Shown here: in pieces, positions 1 through 8,648 of the stretch
How the letters are laid out: each line of letters starts with the position of its first letter
How positions within the stretch are numbered: position 1 is the first letter of the stretch
NCBI GenBank assembly: GCA_017529875.1
Contig: JAFXNC010000030.1
Location: forward strand, 54,076 to 118,075
Direction of reading: 5' to 3'
Source of the DNA: Ruminococcus sp.
GTDB lineage: Bacteria > Bacillota > Clostridia > Oscillospirales > Ruminococcaceae
Length of the DNA: 64,000 nt
Position numbers and translations under genes: made by a program
Notes under the pieces: model-generated
The model's database searches: none
The model's input: the letters and a program-made list of their open reading frames with translations, nothing else
Told to the model about the DNA's origin: nothing

Positions 1-1920
1 GATAATGGAGAACGCCCTCGTCAGGAAGTCCTTGGCCTTGTCCCAGAGCAGCAGCAGCACGTTCTTGGGAGCGGGCAGCCGGTAGTTTGGCAGCTCCATA
101 ACAAAAGGCACAGGCTCCCCTCGGAACACCGTCCCCTTGTAGAGCAGCGCCGCGAATATCCCGGTGAGGATGCCCAGCAGATAGAGCCCTATCATGATGA
201 GAGCCTTCTTCTCCGGGAAGAACGCATCCACAAAAAATGCGTAGATAGGCAGCTTTGCGGTACAGCTCATGAAAGGCGTGAGCAGTATGGTCATCTTGCG
301 GTCACGGTCGGAGGGGAGCGTCCGCGTTGACATGACAGCAGGCACGGTACATCCGAAACCTATCAGCATCGGCACGATGCTCCGCCCCGAAAGCCCCAGC
401 TTTCGCAGCATCTTATCCATAACGAAGGCCACCCGGGCGATGTAGCCGCTGTCCTCCAGCATGGAGAGGAAGAAGAACAGCGTCACGATTATAGGCATAA
501 AACTCAGCACCGTTCCGACGCCGGAGAAGATGCCGTCGATTATCAGTCCGTGGAGTATGGGGTGGATATCCGCCTCGGTTAGCAGGTCGTCTGCGGTGGC
601 AGTGAAGCGGTCTATGCCCATTTCAAGCAGCTTTTGCAGCCCCGCTCCGATGACGTTGAAGGTCAGGAAGAAAACCGCCGCCATGATCCCGATGAACAGC
701 GGGATCGCAGTATACCTCCCGGTGAGCACCCGGTCTATGCGGCTGCTGCGGATGTGTGCGCGGCTCTCCCGGGGCTTGTGCACGGTGTCCCGCACGACTT
801 TGATTATGTATCGGTACCGCATATCCGCGATAGCCGCTGCACGGTCAAGGCCCCGCTCCTTTTCGAGCTGCGCCACGATGTGGTCTATGGTATGGGTCTC
901 GTTCTCGTCGAGGTCGAGCTGTTTGAGCACGAGCTCGTCGCCCTCAGTTACCTTGCTGGCGGCGAACCGCACCGGCAGACCCTTAGCCTCGGCGTGATCC
1001 TCTATCAGATGCGCTATGGCGTGCAAGCATCGGTGAACTGCGCCGCCGTTGGTGTCCTTGCCGCAGAAGTCCTGTTCAAGGGGGCGCTCCTGATAGTGGG
1101 CTATGTGTATTGCGTGGTCGATAAGCTCCTCGATGCCCGAGTTCTTGCTTGCAGATATGGGAACTACCGGCACACCCAGCATGGCCTCCATTGCGTTGAT
1201 GTCCACGCTGCCGCCGTTGGCAGTCAGCTCATCCATCATGTTAAGGGCTATGACCATAGGTATGTTCATTTCAAGCAGCTGCATGGTCAGATACAGGTTG
1301 CGGTCTATGTTAGTTGCATCAACAATATTGATGATGGCATGGGGCTTCTCGTCGAAGACAAAATTCCGAGATACTATCTCCTCGCTGGTGTAGGGCGACA
1401 TAGAATAGATCCCGGGCAGGTCGGTAACTACGGTATTCTTGCGGCCTCTGATCTCGCCGTCAGTCCGGTCAACGGTCACTCCGGGGAAGTTTCCCACATG
1501 GCGGTTGGCACCGGTGAGGCGGTTGAACAGAGTAGTCTTGCCGCTGTTCTGGTTGCCCACCAGGGCAAAGCGCAGCACCGTATCGTCGGGCAGGGGATCG
1601 CCGCTGCCTTTTTCGTGGAAGATGCCGTCCTCGCCGAGACCGGGGTGAGCCACCTTGCGGCGGGGCTTTTCCTGTGCGGCGTCTTCGGGCGGGATATCCT
1701 TAGGGACGATGTCGATGTGCTTTGCATCGTCGAGGCGCAGGGTAAGCTCATATCCGTGCAGCCGCAGCTCCATGGGATCGCCCATAGGCGCGAACTTCAC
1801 CAGCGTGACCTGCACCCCTGGTATCAGCCCCATATCAAGAAAATGCTGCCGGAGAGCGCCCTCTCCGCCGACAGCAGTGACCTCCGCAGACTTGCCGGCG
1901 GTCAGCTCGTTTAATGTCAT
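1..1920 (-). CDS. feoB: FeoA-FeoB fusion ferrous iron transporter (partial, C-terminus off window)
   Basis: Ferrous iron uptake protein of the cytoplasmic membrane. The frame is open from the ATG at 1920 to the window edge (640 codons). Residues about 1-75 form a FeoA-type SH3-like domain beginning MTLNELTAGKSAEV. A linker leads to the FeoB GTPase, with G1 GNQNSGKTTLFN, G3 DLPGIYS and G4 NMMD. The first membrane helices follow, including a gate segment with GFGCTVPAVMSTR. FeoA and FeoB are usually separate genes; single-chain FeoAB proteins are known in some Clostridia. An AAGGAGCT ribosome site lies 8 bases before the start. The gene follows rex by about 220 bases on the same strand. The family assignment is secure; only the length is unknown because the gene leaves the window. 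Confidence 0.95.
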   Translation of the reverse strand, partial: MTLNELTAGKSAEVTAVGGEGALRQHFLDMGLIPGVQVTLVKFAPMGDPMELRLHGYELTLRLDDAKHIDIVPKDIPPEDAAQEKPRRKVAHPGLGEDGIFHEKGSGDPLPDDTVLRFALVGNQNSGKTTLFNRLTGANRHVGNFPGVTVDRTDGEIRGRKNTVVTDLPGIYSMSPYTSEEIVSRNFVFDEKPHAIINIVDATNIDRNLYLTMQLLEMNIPMVIALNMMDELTANGGSVDINAMEAMLGVPVVPISASKNSGIEELIDHAIHIAHYQERPLEQDFCGKDTNGGAVHRCLHAIAHLIEDHAEAKGLPVRFAASKVTEGDELVLKQLDLDENETHTIDHIVAQLEKERGLDRAAAIADMRYRYIIKVVRDTVHKPRESRAHIRSSRIDRVLTGRYTAIPLFIGIMAAVFFLTFNVIGAGLQKLLEMGIDRFTATADDLLTEADIHPILHGLIIDGIFSGVGTVLSFMPIIVTLFFFLSMLEDSGYIARVAFVMDKMLRKLGLSGRSIVPMLIGFGCTVPAVMSTRTLPSDRDRKMTILLTPFMSCTAKLPIYAFFVDAFFPEKKALIMIGLYLLGILTGIFAALLYKGTVFRGEPVPFVMELPNYRLPAPKNVLLLLWDKAKDFLTRAFSII

Positions 1921-2022
1921 GGCGATAGCTCCTTATGTTGTCTGTTAAAGTAAACCGTGTCCAGTACTCAATAGTTAAAATGCTGTTTAGTTAAGAATGA
2001 AAGTGAATTGTGACGGCGAGGA

Positions 2023-2123
2023 GGGGCTTTTGGGGCAGAGTGAACGCAGCAACAAAGGAGCGGAGTGAACGCCGCCCCAAACTCAAAGCCCCGACGATCC
2101 GGGGGTATGGGGGCGGAGCCCCC
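2023..2123. repeat. GC-rich intergenic inverted-repeat element
   Basis: Between rex and feoAB lies a GC-rich block unlike the AT-rich spacers elsewhere. GGGGCTTT plus TGGGGC at 2023-2036 is mirrored by GCCCCAA and AAAGCCCC at 2074-2092. The loop carries two near-identical direct repeats, AGAGTGAACGC and GGAGTGAACGC. A second compact hairpin, GGGGGC-GGA-GCCCCC, spans 2109-2123. It resembles dispersed REP-like elements, but only one copy is in this window. It may end the rex transcript, although neither hairpin has a clear U-run. Confidence 0.5.
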
Positions 2124-2138
2124 ATTTAGATAAGTTGA

Positions 2139-2777
2139 TTACCCGGTGATCTCTTTGGTCCTGTACGTCAGCGTCAGCAAACTGTCGCCCAGGTGGACAT
2201 TCTCCACCACTATATCTTCATAGTCGATAGACAGATCATAGTGAGAGTAGTTCCAGAAGGCTTTCAGCCCCAGGGTCACAAGGCGCTCGGCGATCTCCTG
2301 AGTCTCGGCCTTTGGTATGCACAGCACGGCGATCACCGGCTTTTTCTGTCGGCAGAAGCTTTCAAGCTCGCTCACATGGCGCACGTTGAGATCTCCCACC
2401 TGCTCTCCGGTGATGGCAGGGTCGCGGTCAAAGATGCCGATGAGCTCGCAGCCCCGGGTGGAAAAGTTTATATGCGTGGCGATTGCACGACCAAGATTTC
2501 CCGCCCCGATGACGATAGTGCGGAAACCCTTGTCAACGCCCAGTATCTGACCGATCTCTGCGTGGAGCTGCGCCACGTTATAGCCGTAGCCCTGCTGTCC
2601 AAAGCCCCCGAAGCAGTTGAGATCCTGCCTTATCTGCGAGGCGGTGAGCTTCATCATGTCAGAGAGCTCCCGGGAGGATATCCGCAGAGTGCCTTTGTTT
2701 TTCAGCTCGCCGAGAAAGCGGTAATACCTCGGCAGCCTCTTTATCACCGATGCCGAGACCGGATTGTTAGTCTTCAT
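2139..2777 (-). CDS. rex: Redox-sensing transcriptional repressor Rex
   Basis: Rex senses the NADH/NAD+ ratio and represses fermentation genes when NADH is low. The 212-residue length is typical. Residues 10-60 form the winged helix, with the recognition segment TASQIRQDLNCFGGFGQQGYGY characteristic of the family (seen here as TASQIRQDLN and GGFGQQGYGY). A Rossmann domain follows with the dinucleotide motif GAGNLGRAIA at about 92-101. The C-terminal helix expected for domain swapping is present. It has its own TTGACA-17-TATAAT promoter. A Rex-like palindrome overlaps the adhE promoter 6 kb away, so adhE is a probable target. I see no clear Rex operator in the rex promoter itself. Confidence 0.96.
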   Translation of the reverse strand: MKTNNPVSASVIKRLPRYYRFLGELKNKGTLRISSRELSDMMKLTASQIRQDLNCFGGFGQQGYGYNVAQLHAEIGQILGVDKGFRTIVIGAGNLGRAIATHINFSTRGCELIGIFDRDPAITGEQVGDLNVRHVSELESFCRQKKPVIAVLCIPKAETQEIAERLVTLGLKAFWNYSHYDLSIDYEDIVVENVHLGDSLLTLTYRTKEITG

Positions 2778-2833
2778 AGGATCCTCTTTCCTGATGCCGT
2801 CTTATGCGACATTGATATTTTTGTAACGATATT

Positions 2834-2862
2834 ATTATACATCTGTTCCTGCGATTTGTCAA
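2834..2862 (-). promoter_or_regulatory. Promoter of rex
   Basis: On the minus strand TTGACA (2857-2862) and TATAAT (2834-2839) are separated by exactly 17 bases. The rex start codon lies about 55 bases downstream. Confidence 0.85.
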
Positions 2863-2885
2863 GGGGCGGCAAGGCGTTTTTATCT

Positions 2886-2920
2886 GTACAAAAAAGAGGA
2901 CACCTTTTCAGATGTCCTCT
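2886..2920 (-). terminator. Terminator of the DRE-TIM lyase gene
   Basis: Minus strand: AGAGGACA, a 10-base loop, TGTCCTCT, then a T-run. It begins 8 bases after the stop of the upstream gene and isolates it from rex. Confidence 0.85.
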
Positions 2921-2927
2921 GTAAGCA

Positions 2928-3902
2928 TCAGTCAAGAGCGATTATCTCTTTGTAAAACTCGGTGTAGTCGGTGCGCTTTTCGTTGGTGAAGGCGATAGCG
3001 CTGCGGGGATGCCTGTTAAGGATGCCTGTCATCAGGTACTGGAGGTCGTAGCCCCAGACGATGCCCTGTTCCTTAAGAGGCAGCATATAGTTCTCGATGA
3101 ACTTGATCACCGGATAAACGTTGTATTTCGGGTTCTTAAGGAAGCTCAGAAGTAATTCCATAGCGCAGTTTCCGGCGCCTCTGCCCATAGCCGAGTAGGT
3201 GGCGTCCAGCCAGTCAACGCCGTCGCCCACGGCCTCAATAGTATTCGCAAATGCCAGCTGCTGGTTGTTGTGGGCGTGGATGCCGATCTTCTTGTTGTAC
3301 TTGGAGGCGAACTCCTCGTAAACGCTTACAAGTCTCTGTATCTGCTCGGGATAGAGGGCACCGAAGCTGTCCACGATGTAGAGCACGTCAACGGAGGATC
3401 TGCCGAGAATGTCGAGAGCAGCCCTAACGTCGCCCTCCTGAGTGTTGGAGATTGCCATGATGTTGCAGCTAACCTCATAGCCCTTCTTCTTGGCGTCCTC
3501 GATCATGTCAACGGCTGTGGGTATGGTGTGCAGGTAGGTGGCAACTCTTATCAGGTCGATAGGCGACTCGGAGCGGTCGTGGATATCGTTCTTGTAGTCG
3601 CAGCGCCCAACGTCAGCCATTACAGCGATCTTAAGGTCGGTGTTGTTCTCGCCTACGATAGAGCGGATGTAGTCGTCGTCGCAGAACTTGCATTTGCCGA
3701 ACTTTTCCTCGTCGAAAAGCTCTCTGTCGGCCTTGTAGCCGAACTCCATATAGTCAACTCCGGAGCGGAGATTAGCGTTATACAGCGCCTTTACGAAATC
3801 ATCGGAGAAGAAGAAGTCGTTGACAAGTCCGCCGTCGCGCAGGGTAGCGTCAACGACCTTAATGTCCGGGCGGTAATCTAAAAGCTTAGATATTTCTTTC
3901 AT
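2928..3902 (-). CDS. DRE-TIM metallolyase (HMG-CoA lyase / 4-hydroxy-2-oxovalerate aldolase-like)
   Basis: Predicted cytoplasmic metal-dependent lyase or aldolase of about 324 residues. The N-terminal motif VVDATLRDGG is the DRE-TIM signature that supplies a metal ligand and catalytic Arg. HAHNNQQLAFAN contains the HxH metal ligands, followed by a Gly-rich segment SAMGRGAGNC. The fold is shared by HMG-CoA lyase, hydroxyoxovalerate aldolase and isopropylmalate synthase, so the substrate cannot be read from the sequence. The start is placed at 3902 because the promoter -10 box sits at 3968-3973, which rules out an upstream Met at 3962, and GGAA precedes it. Met at 3908 or 3911 is also possible. 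It is monocistronic, with its own promoter and terminator. Confidence 0.8.
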   Translation of the reverse strand: MKEISKLLDYRPDIKVVDATLRDGGLVNDFFFSDDFVKALYNANLRSGVDYMEFGYKADRELFDEEKFGKCKFCDDDYIRSIVGENNTDLKIAVMADVGRCDYKNDIHDRSESPIDLIRVATYLHTIPTAVDMIEDAKKKGYEVSCNIMAISNTQEGDVRAALDILGRSSVDVLYIVDSFGALYPEQIQRLVSVYEEFASKYNKKIGIHAHNNQQLAFANTIEAVGDGVDWLDATYSAMGRGAGNCAMELLLSFLKNPKYNVYPVIKFIENYMLPLKEQGIVWGYDLQYLMTGILNRHPRSAIAFTNEKRTDYTEFYKEIIALD

Positions 3903-3967
3903 TTTCATCATTTCCTTTCTTGGGGCCATGCATTTTAGTGCTTTAAAGTGTATAATCAACATGATAT

Positions 3968-3996
3968 ATTATAGCATAGTAAGGAGTATTTGTCAA
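3968..3996 (-). promoter_or_regulatory. Promoter of the DRE-TIM lyase gene
   Basis: Minus strand TTGACA (3991-3996), 17-base spacer, TATAAT (3968-3973). The predicted RNA start near 3961 decides the gene start downstream of it. Confidence 0.85.
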
Positions 3997-4040
3997 ACAA
4001 AAATGCGTAAAATTTTTGTGACGAAGAACGTCCCCCATAA

Positions 4041-4075
4041 CAAAACACCTCCGCCGGATCGACCGGCGAAGGTGT
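4041..4075 (-). terminator. Terminator of the SH3 membrane protein gene
   Basis: Thirteen-base arms ACACCTTCGCCGG and CCGGCGGAGGTGT on the minus strand (one mismatch) enclose a 5-base loop and are followed by TTTTG. Confidence 0.85.
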
Positions 4076-4099
4076 GAGATCTCATTCAGTCTGAGCCTC

Positions 4100-4633
4100 T
4101 TACGAGGGAACTGAGGTAGCGGTGGGCTTGGTGCCGTTGAAGTAGTCACCGAAGGCATAGCCCCTCTGACCGTTGTATTCAACATAGAGCCAGTTGCCGT
4201 TTACAACAGCATAAGCCTTGACCTGAGCTCCTGTGGGTATGGTAGTCAGGCTCTTGGAGCTGGAAGTCGGCTCGGTACGCAGGTATACATCGCCCTTGAC
4301 CACCATGTCGGTGGATTCAAGCCCGTCAAGACCCGGCTGATAGGGGTCTCCCTCGGTGGTGGCGGCAGTGGTCTTTTTCTTCTTGGTGGTAGTTACCTGC
4401 TCGGTAGTGGTGGTGGTAACGGTAGTATAGTTAGGCGGTGTGGTGAGCTTTCCGGTCTGCTTCTCGGTGGAAGCGGTGCTCACAAACAGGCTCTTGGCGA
4501 ACAGCATCACCGCGATTATGACTACCAGCGCGGTTATCATGATAGCTATGATACCCTTAACGTGTGAGCCCCAGTCAGTTGTAGTCTCCTCGAACTCCTC
4601 ACGGCGCGGCGGCCTTCTCTTTTTCGTTGCCAT
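4100..4633 (-). CDS. Membrane-anchored bacterial SH3 domain protein
   Basis: Protein of 177 residues. A basic, cytosolic N-terminus (MATKKRRPPRREEFEE) precedes one transmembrane helix at about residues 27-48, rich in Ile, Val and Ala. A Thr-rich spacer with runs of TTTTT then leads to a bacterial SH3 domain at about 110-170, with DVYLRTEPTSSSKSL, IPTGAQVKAY and a C-terminal RGYAFGDYF. Such domains usually bind peptidoglycan or peptide ligands outside the membrane, so a cell-wall role is likely but the ligand is unknown. The start at 4633 has AGGAAGGAGC at good spacing; the open frame continues upstream but lacks a ribosome site. It has its own promoter and terminator. Confidence 0.85.
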   Translation of the reverse strand: MATKKRRPPRREEFEETTTDWGSHVKGIIAIMITALVVIIAVMLFAKSLFVSTASTEKQTGKLTTPPNYTTVTTTTTEQVTTTKKKKTTAATTEGDPYQPGLDGLESTDMVVKGDVYLRTEPTSSSKSLTTIPTGAQVKAYAVVNGNWLYVEYNGQRGYAFGDYFNGTKPTATSVPS

Positions 4634-4696
4634 TGTCTTGCTCCTTCCTGTGAACAGAATATGTATATTAATATCATAATTCCGACGTATACACTT

Positions 4697-4725
4697 ATTA
4701 TACAACATAAAATGACGCAAGTCAA
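4697..4725 (-). promoter_or_regulatory. Promoter of the SH3 protein gene
   Basis: Minus strand TTGACT (4720-4725), 17-base spacer, TATAAT (4697-4702). Confidence 0.8.
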
Positions 4726-4763
4726 TTAAAAATCGGTTACATATTTCAAAGGTCAGAAATCTA

Positions 4764-4792
4764 TTGATTTTTCCCGAACATTGTGCTATACT
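4764..4792 (+). promoter_or_regulatory. Promoter of azlCD
   Basis: TTGATT (4764-4769), 17 bases, TATACT (4787-4792); about 65 bases before the azlC start. Confidence 0.7.
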
Positions 4793-4857
4793 GTATTAGT
4801 ATGCGGACACGCATCTGAAATATGCATCATATTCTATTATAAAAGGAGTTAAGCAAA

Positions 4858-5589
4858 ATGTCAAGCACTTCGGGCTGTGGTTTTTCCGCGGGCTTGCGAG
4901 ACGGCATACCCATCGCCCTGGGATATCTCTCGGTGTCCTTCGGCTTCGGTATCATGGCTGTCTCCAACGGATTGTCGGTATTCGCCGCGGTACTTATCTC
5001 AATGACCAATCTCACCTCCGCGGGGCAGGTGGCGGGTCTCACCGTCATCGCCTCAAACGGCGGCATGATCGAAATGGCGGTGGCACAGCTGGTCATAAAC
5101 CTGCGTTACTCGCTGATGAGCCTCTCCCTCTCCCAGAAGCTTGACCGCCACTTTACCTGGCTGTCGAGGCTTGGAACGTCCTTTGGCATCACTGACGAGA
5201 TATTTGCAGTAGCCTCCGGACGCAGCGGCGAGGTCTCGAAGCAGTACATGGCAGGCCTAATATCCCTCCCCTGGGTGGGTTGGTCTCTGGGTACGCTGCT
5301 GGGCGCGGCGGCAGGGGAGATACTTCCCGAAAAGCTTAAAGCCGCCCTGGGCATCGCCATATACGGTATGTTCGTGGCGATCTTCGTACCTGCGGCGCGT
5401 AAGGCCATAGGGGTGCTTGTTGTTGTCATCACGGCTATCGCAGGGAGCTGTGCGCTGAAATACATCCCCCTGTTTGAGGACATCTCCGACGGCTTTGCGA
5501 TCATCATAACCACAGTCATCGCGGCGGCTTTAGGAGCGGTATTCTTCCCGGTGAAGACCGAACAGACGGAAGGAGATGAACCGGCATGA
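4858..5589 (+). CDS. azlC: AzlC family branched-chain amino acid exporter, large subunit
   Basis: Integral membrane protein of 243 residues, the usual AzlC size. The N-terminal GLRDGIPIALGYLSVSFGFG is the conserved entry motif of the family, and the LVINLRYSLMSLSL segment follows. With AzlD it forms a two-component permease that exports branched-chain amino acids and analogues such as 4-azaleucine in Bacillus. The start has AAGGAG 11 bases upstream. Its stop overlaps the azlD start by 4 bases (ATGA), so the pair is translationally coupled. No Lrp-type regulator is adjacent. Confidence 0.93.
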   Translation: MSSTSGCGFSAGLRDGIPIALGYLSVSFGFGIMAVSNGLSVFAAVLISMTNLTSAGQVAGLTVIASNGGMIEMAVAQLVINLRYSLMSLSLSQKLDRHFTWLSRLGTSFGITDEIFAVASGRSGEVSKQYMAGLISLPWVGWSLGTLLGAAAGEILPEKLKAALGIAIYGMFVAIFVPAARKAIGVLVVVITAIAGSCALKYIPLFEDISDGFAIIITTVIAAALGAVFFPVKTEQTEGDEPA

Positions 5590-5903
5590 GCACACGACTG
5601 ATACTCTACATAGCGGTAATGGCGGGAGTTACCTATCTCGTCAGGGCGCTGCCCATGATGGTCTTCCGCAAGAAGATCAAGTCTCAGCTGGTGCAGAGCT
5701 TCCTCTACTACGTACCCTACGCGGTACTGGGCGCCATGACCGTCCCGGCGGTGTTCTATGCCACCGGTAACATGATCTCAGCCAGCGTTGGACTGGCGGC
5801 AGCCTTTGTGCTGGCCTTCTTCGGGCAGTCGCTCATAGTGGTAGCCCTGACAGCCAGCGGCGCGGCATTCATCGCCGAGCTGATGATCGGCGCGGCGGGA
5901 TAG
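5586..5903 (+). CDS. azlD: AzlD domain-containing exporter subunit
   Basis: Small membrane protein of 105 residues with three or four helices. It carries the AzlD motifs TYLVRALPMMVF near the N-terminus and YYVPYAVLGAMTVPAVFYATG in the middle (given here as the shorter core VPYAVLGAMTVPAVF). It pairs with the upstream AzlC in one permease and overlaps it by ATGA. A shared bidirectional terminator lies just downstream. The identification is secure; the exported substrate in this organism is inferred only from the family. Confidence 0.92.
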   Translation: MSTRLILYIAVMAGVTYLVRALPMMVFRKKIKSQLVQSFLYYVPYAVLGAMTVPAVFYATGNMISASVGLAAAFVLAFFGQSLIVVALTASGAAFIAELMIGAAG

Positions 5904-5918
5904 CTAAACACATACACA

Positions 5919-5952
5919 AAACAGCCCGGTCTCGTAACGAGGCCGGGCTGTT
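5919..5952. terminator. Bidirectional terminator between azlD and adhE
   Basis: ACAGCCCGG with an extended TCTCGT/ACGAGG stem closes into CCGGGCTGT. The minus-strand copy is followed by TTTTG and serves adhE; the plus-strand copy serves azlCD with a weaker U-tract. Confidence 0.85.
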
Positions 5953-5964
5953 ATCATCTGTGAT

Positions 5965-8574
5965 TTATTTGCCGTAGTAGCACTTCTTGTAGATCTCTTT
6001 GAGCTCCTCAATGAGCGGATAGCGCGGATTTGCGCCGGTGCACTGGTCGTCAAACGCATCCTCGGACATCTTGTCGAGGGTGGCGAGGAAGTCCTCCTCG
6101 CTGATGCCGTACTCTGCTATGGTCTTCTTGCAGCCCACAGTCTCCTTAAGCTCCTCCACCTTAGCGCAGAGCAGGTCAAGGCATTCCTGATCGTCCTTGC
6201 CGTTGAGACCGAGGTAACGTGCGATCTGAGCATACTTGGCAAGGGCATTGGGGTATTCATACTGCGGGAAGGTGCCCATCTTGGTGGGAGCCTCGGCAGC
6301 GTTGAACTTCATGACCTCGGTTATGACCAGTGCGCAGCAGATGCCATGGGGCAGGTGGTGATATGCGCCCAGCTTGTGAGCCAGCGAGTGGCCGATACCC
6401 AGGAAAGCGTTTGCAAAGGCCATACCGGCCATAGTCGCGGCGTGAGCCATGTTCTCGCGGGCACGTACTGCGGTCTGACCGTTGGCTACGCACTCAGGCA
6501 GGTTCTCGAAGGTCTTTTTCAGCGACTGGAGAGCGATACCGTCTGTAAAGTCGGTAGCCATTACAGATACCAGAGCTTCAAGATCGTGAACCATGCAGTC
6601 GAGACCCGAGGCCGCAGTCAGGCCCTTGGGGGCGCTCATCATCATGTCGGTGTCAACGATAGCCATGTTGGGCATGAGCTCATAGTCCGCAAGGGGATAC
6701 TTGTGACCGGTCTTGTCGTCGGTGATGACTGCGAAGGGCGTTACCTCCGAGCCGGTGCCGGAAGAGGTGGGAACGCAGATGAAGTATGCCTTCTCGCCCA
6801 TTTTCGGGAAGGTGTAAACGCGCTTTCTGATGTCGATGAAGCGCATAGCCATGTCATAGAAGTCCGCATCGGGATGCTCGTACAGCACCCACATGATCTT
6901 GGCAGCGTCCATAGCCGAACCGCCGCCCACGGCGATGATGGTGTCGGGCTCGAAGGCGCGTATCATCTTCACGCCCTCCAAAGCGCAGGAGAGTGACGGG
7001 TCGGGGGCAACGTCGGAGAAGGTCTCGTGTACGATGCCCAGTTTATCCAGCTTGTCGGTTATGGGCTTGGTGAAGCCGTTCTTGAACAGGAAACTGTCGG
7101 TCACGATGAAGGCGCGTTTCTTGCCCATTACGCTGCCCAGCTCGTCAAGGGCTGTGGACAGGCAGCCTTTCTTGAAGTATACCTTTTCGGGGGCTCTGAA
7201 CCAAAGCATATTCTCTCTCCTTTCGGCAACGGTCTTTACATTCAGCAGATGCTTGACTCCCACGTTCTCGGATACCGAGTTGCCGCCCCATGAGCCGCAG
7301 CCAAGAGTCAGTGAGGGGGCCAGGTTGAAGTTGTAAAGATCGCCGATGCCTCCGTGAGAGGAAGGTGTGTTGACAAGTATGCGGCAGGTCTTCATCTTTG
7401 CAGCGAACCTGTTGATCTTATCAGTCTCGGTTACTGCATCCACATACAGCGACGAGGTGTGACCGAAACCACCGTCCTGGACAAGCCTGTCGGCCTTTTC
7501 CATAGCGTCGTCGAAATCCTCGGCCTTGTACATTGCAAGAACAGGGGAGAGCTTTTCGTGGGCGAATTCCTCATCGAGATCCACACGCTCCACCTCGCCA
7601 ATAAGGATCTTGGCGGACTTGGGTACCTCAAAGCCCGAGAGCTGCGCGATCTTGTACGCCGACTGGCCTACGATCTTGGCGTTGAGTGCGCCGTTGATTA
7701 TAATGGTGCGCCTTACCTTGTCGCATTCCTCGGGGGAGCAGATGTGGCAGCCGCGGGCGGCAAATTCCGCCTTGACCTCGTCGTAGATGCTTTTCTCAAC
7801 GATGACGCTCTGCTCCGAGGCACAGATCATGCCGTTGTCGAAGGTCTTGGAGTGAATGATCGAGTTGACCGCCAGCTTGATGTCGGCGCTCTCCTCGATG
7901 ACTGCGGGAGTATTGCCCGCGCCGACGCCTATTGCGGGCTTGCCGCTGGAGTAGGCGCTCTTGACCATTCCGGGACCGCCGGTGGCAAGGATTATGTCGG
8001 CCTCTTTCATAACGAGGTTGGTCATTTCAAGGGAAGGCACATCTATCCAGCCGATGATCCCCTCGGGGGCTCCGGCCTTCACAGCAGCCTCATATACGAT
8101 ACGTGCCGCCTCGATAGTGCTCTTTTTAGCGCGGGGGTGGGGGCTGATAATGATGCCGTTGCGGGTCTTCAAGCAGAGCATTGTCTTGAATATCGCGGTG
8201 GAAGTCGGATTGGTGGTGGGGATGACCGCAGCCACAACGCCGATAGGCTCAAGCACCTTCTTGGTGCCCATGGCTTTGTTCTCCTCCACTATGCCGACGG
8301 TCTGAGTATTGCGGTAAGCATTATAGATATACTCGGCGGCGTAGTTGTTCTTGATGACCTTGTCCTCTACAACGCCCATTCCGGTCTCCTCGACGGCGAG
8401 CTTTGCAAGGGGTATGCGTGCCATGTTCGCTGCGATAGCGGCAGCCTTGAAGATCTCATCGACCTGCTCCTGAGAATAGGAAGCGAATTTCCTCTGCGCC
8501 TCTCTTACTTCTCTGATCTTTGCCTCGAGCGCCTCAACGCTGTCCACGAGGCCGGTGCCTGTGAAGTCTGCCAT
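5965..8574 (-). CDS. adhE: Bifunctional acetaldehyde-CoA/alcohol dehydrogenase AdhE
   Basis: AdhE reduces acetyl-CoA to acetaldehyde and then ethanol, regenerating two NAD+; it forms cytoplasmic spirosome filaments. At 869 residues it is full length. The N-terminal aldehyde dehydrogenase half (about 1-450) has the catalytic Cys in DNGMICASEQS and the cofactor loop ATGGPGMVKSAYSSG. The C-terminal iron-dependent alcohol dehydrogenase half (about 460-869) has GGGSAMDAAK for NAD, and metal ligands in SGLDCMVHDLEA and GIGHSLAHKLGAYHHLPHG. A near-consensus promoter overlapped by a Rex-like palindrome lies upstream, so expression should rise when NADH accumulates. The start has GGAGGT 6 bases upstream. 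Confidence 0.98.
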   Translation of the reverse strand: MADFTGTGLVDSVEALEAKIREVREAQRKFASYSQEQVDEIFKAAAIAANMARIPLAKLAVEETGMGVVEDKVIKNNYAAEYIYNAYRNTQTVGIVEENKAMGTKKVLEPIGVVAAVIPTTNPTSTAIFKTMLCLKTRNGIIISPHPRAKKSTIEAARIVYEAAVKAGAPEGIIGWIDVPSLEMTNLVMKEADIILATGGPGMVKSAYSSGKPAIGVGAGNTPAVIEESADIKLAVNSIIHSKTFDNGMICASEQSVIVEKSIYDEVKAEFAARGCHICSPEECDKVRRTIIINGALNAKIVGQSAYKIAQLSGFEVPKSAKILIGEVERVDLDEEFAHEKLSPVLAMYKAEDFDDAMEKADRLVQDGGFGHTSSLYVDAVTETDKINRFAAKMKTCRILVNTPSSHGGIGDLYNFNLAPSLTLGCGSWGGNSVSENVGVKHLLNVKTVAERRENMLWFRAPEKVYFKKGCLSTALDELGSVMGKKRAFIVTDSFLFKNGFTKPITDKLDKLGIVHETFSDVAPDPSLSCALEGVKMIRAFEPDTIIAVGGGSAMDAAKIMWVLYEHPDADFYDMAMRFIDIRKRVYTFPKMGEKAYFICVPTSSGTGSEVTPFAVITDDKTGHKYPLADYELMPNMAIVDTDMMMSAPKGLTAASGLDCMVHDLEALVSVMATDFTDGIALQSLKKTFENLPECVANGQTAVRARENMAHAATMAGMAFANAFLGIGHSLAHKLGAYHHLPHGICCALVITEVMKFNAAEAPTKMGTFPQYEYPNALAKYAQIARYLGLNGKDDQECLDLLCAKVEELKETVGCKKTIAEYGISEEDFLATLDKMSEDAFDDQCTGANPRYPLIEELKEIYKKCYYGK

Positions 8575-8648
8575 AACATTACCTCCGTACAGTTATATTT
8601 TGGTAAACCCCGACCGCGGGGCCTGATAGTCTTACTTTCATTATACCC

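Noticed and set aside
634..1914. Long plus-strand open frame (426 codons) opposite feoAB
   Set aside because: It is antisense to a clear FeoAB frame, lacks protein motifs and a ribosome site, and reflects GC-rich codon use on the other strand.
3902..3962. Upstream Met at 3962 as start of the DRE-TIM gene
   Set aside because: The promoter places the RNA start at about 3961, so that codon would not be translated.
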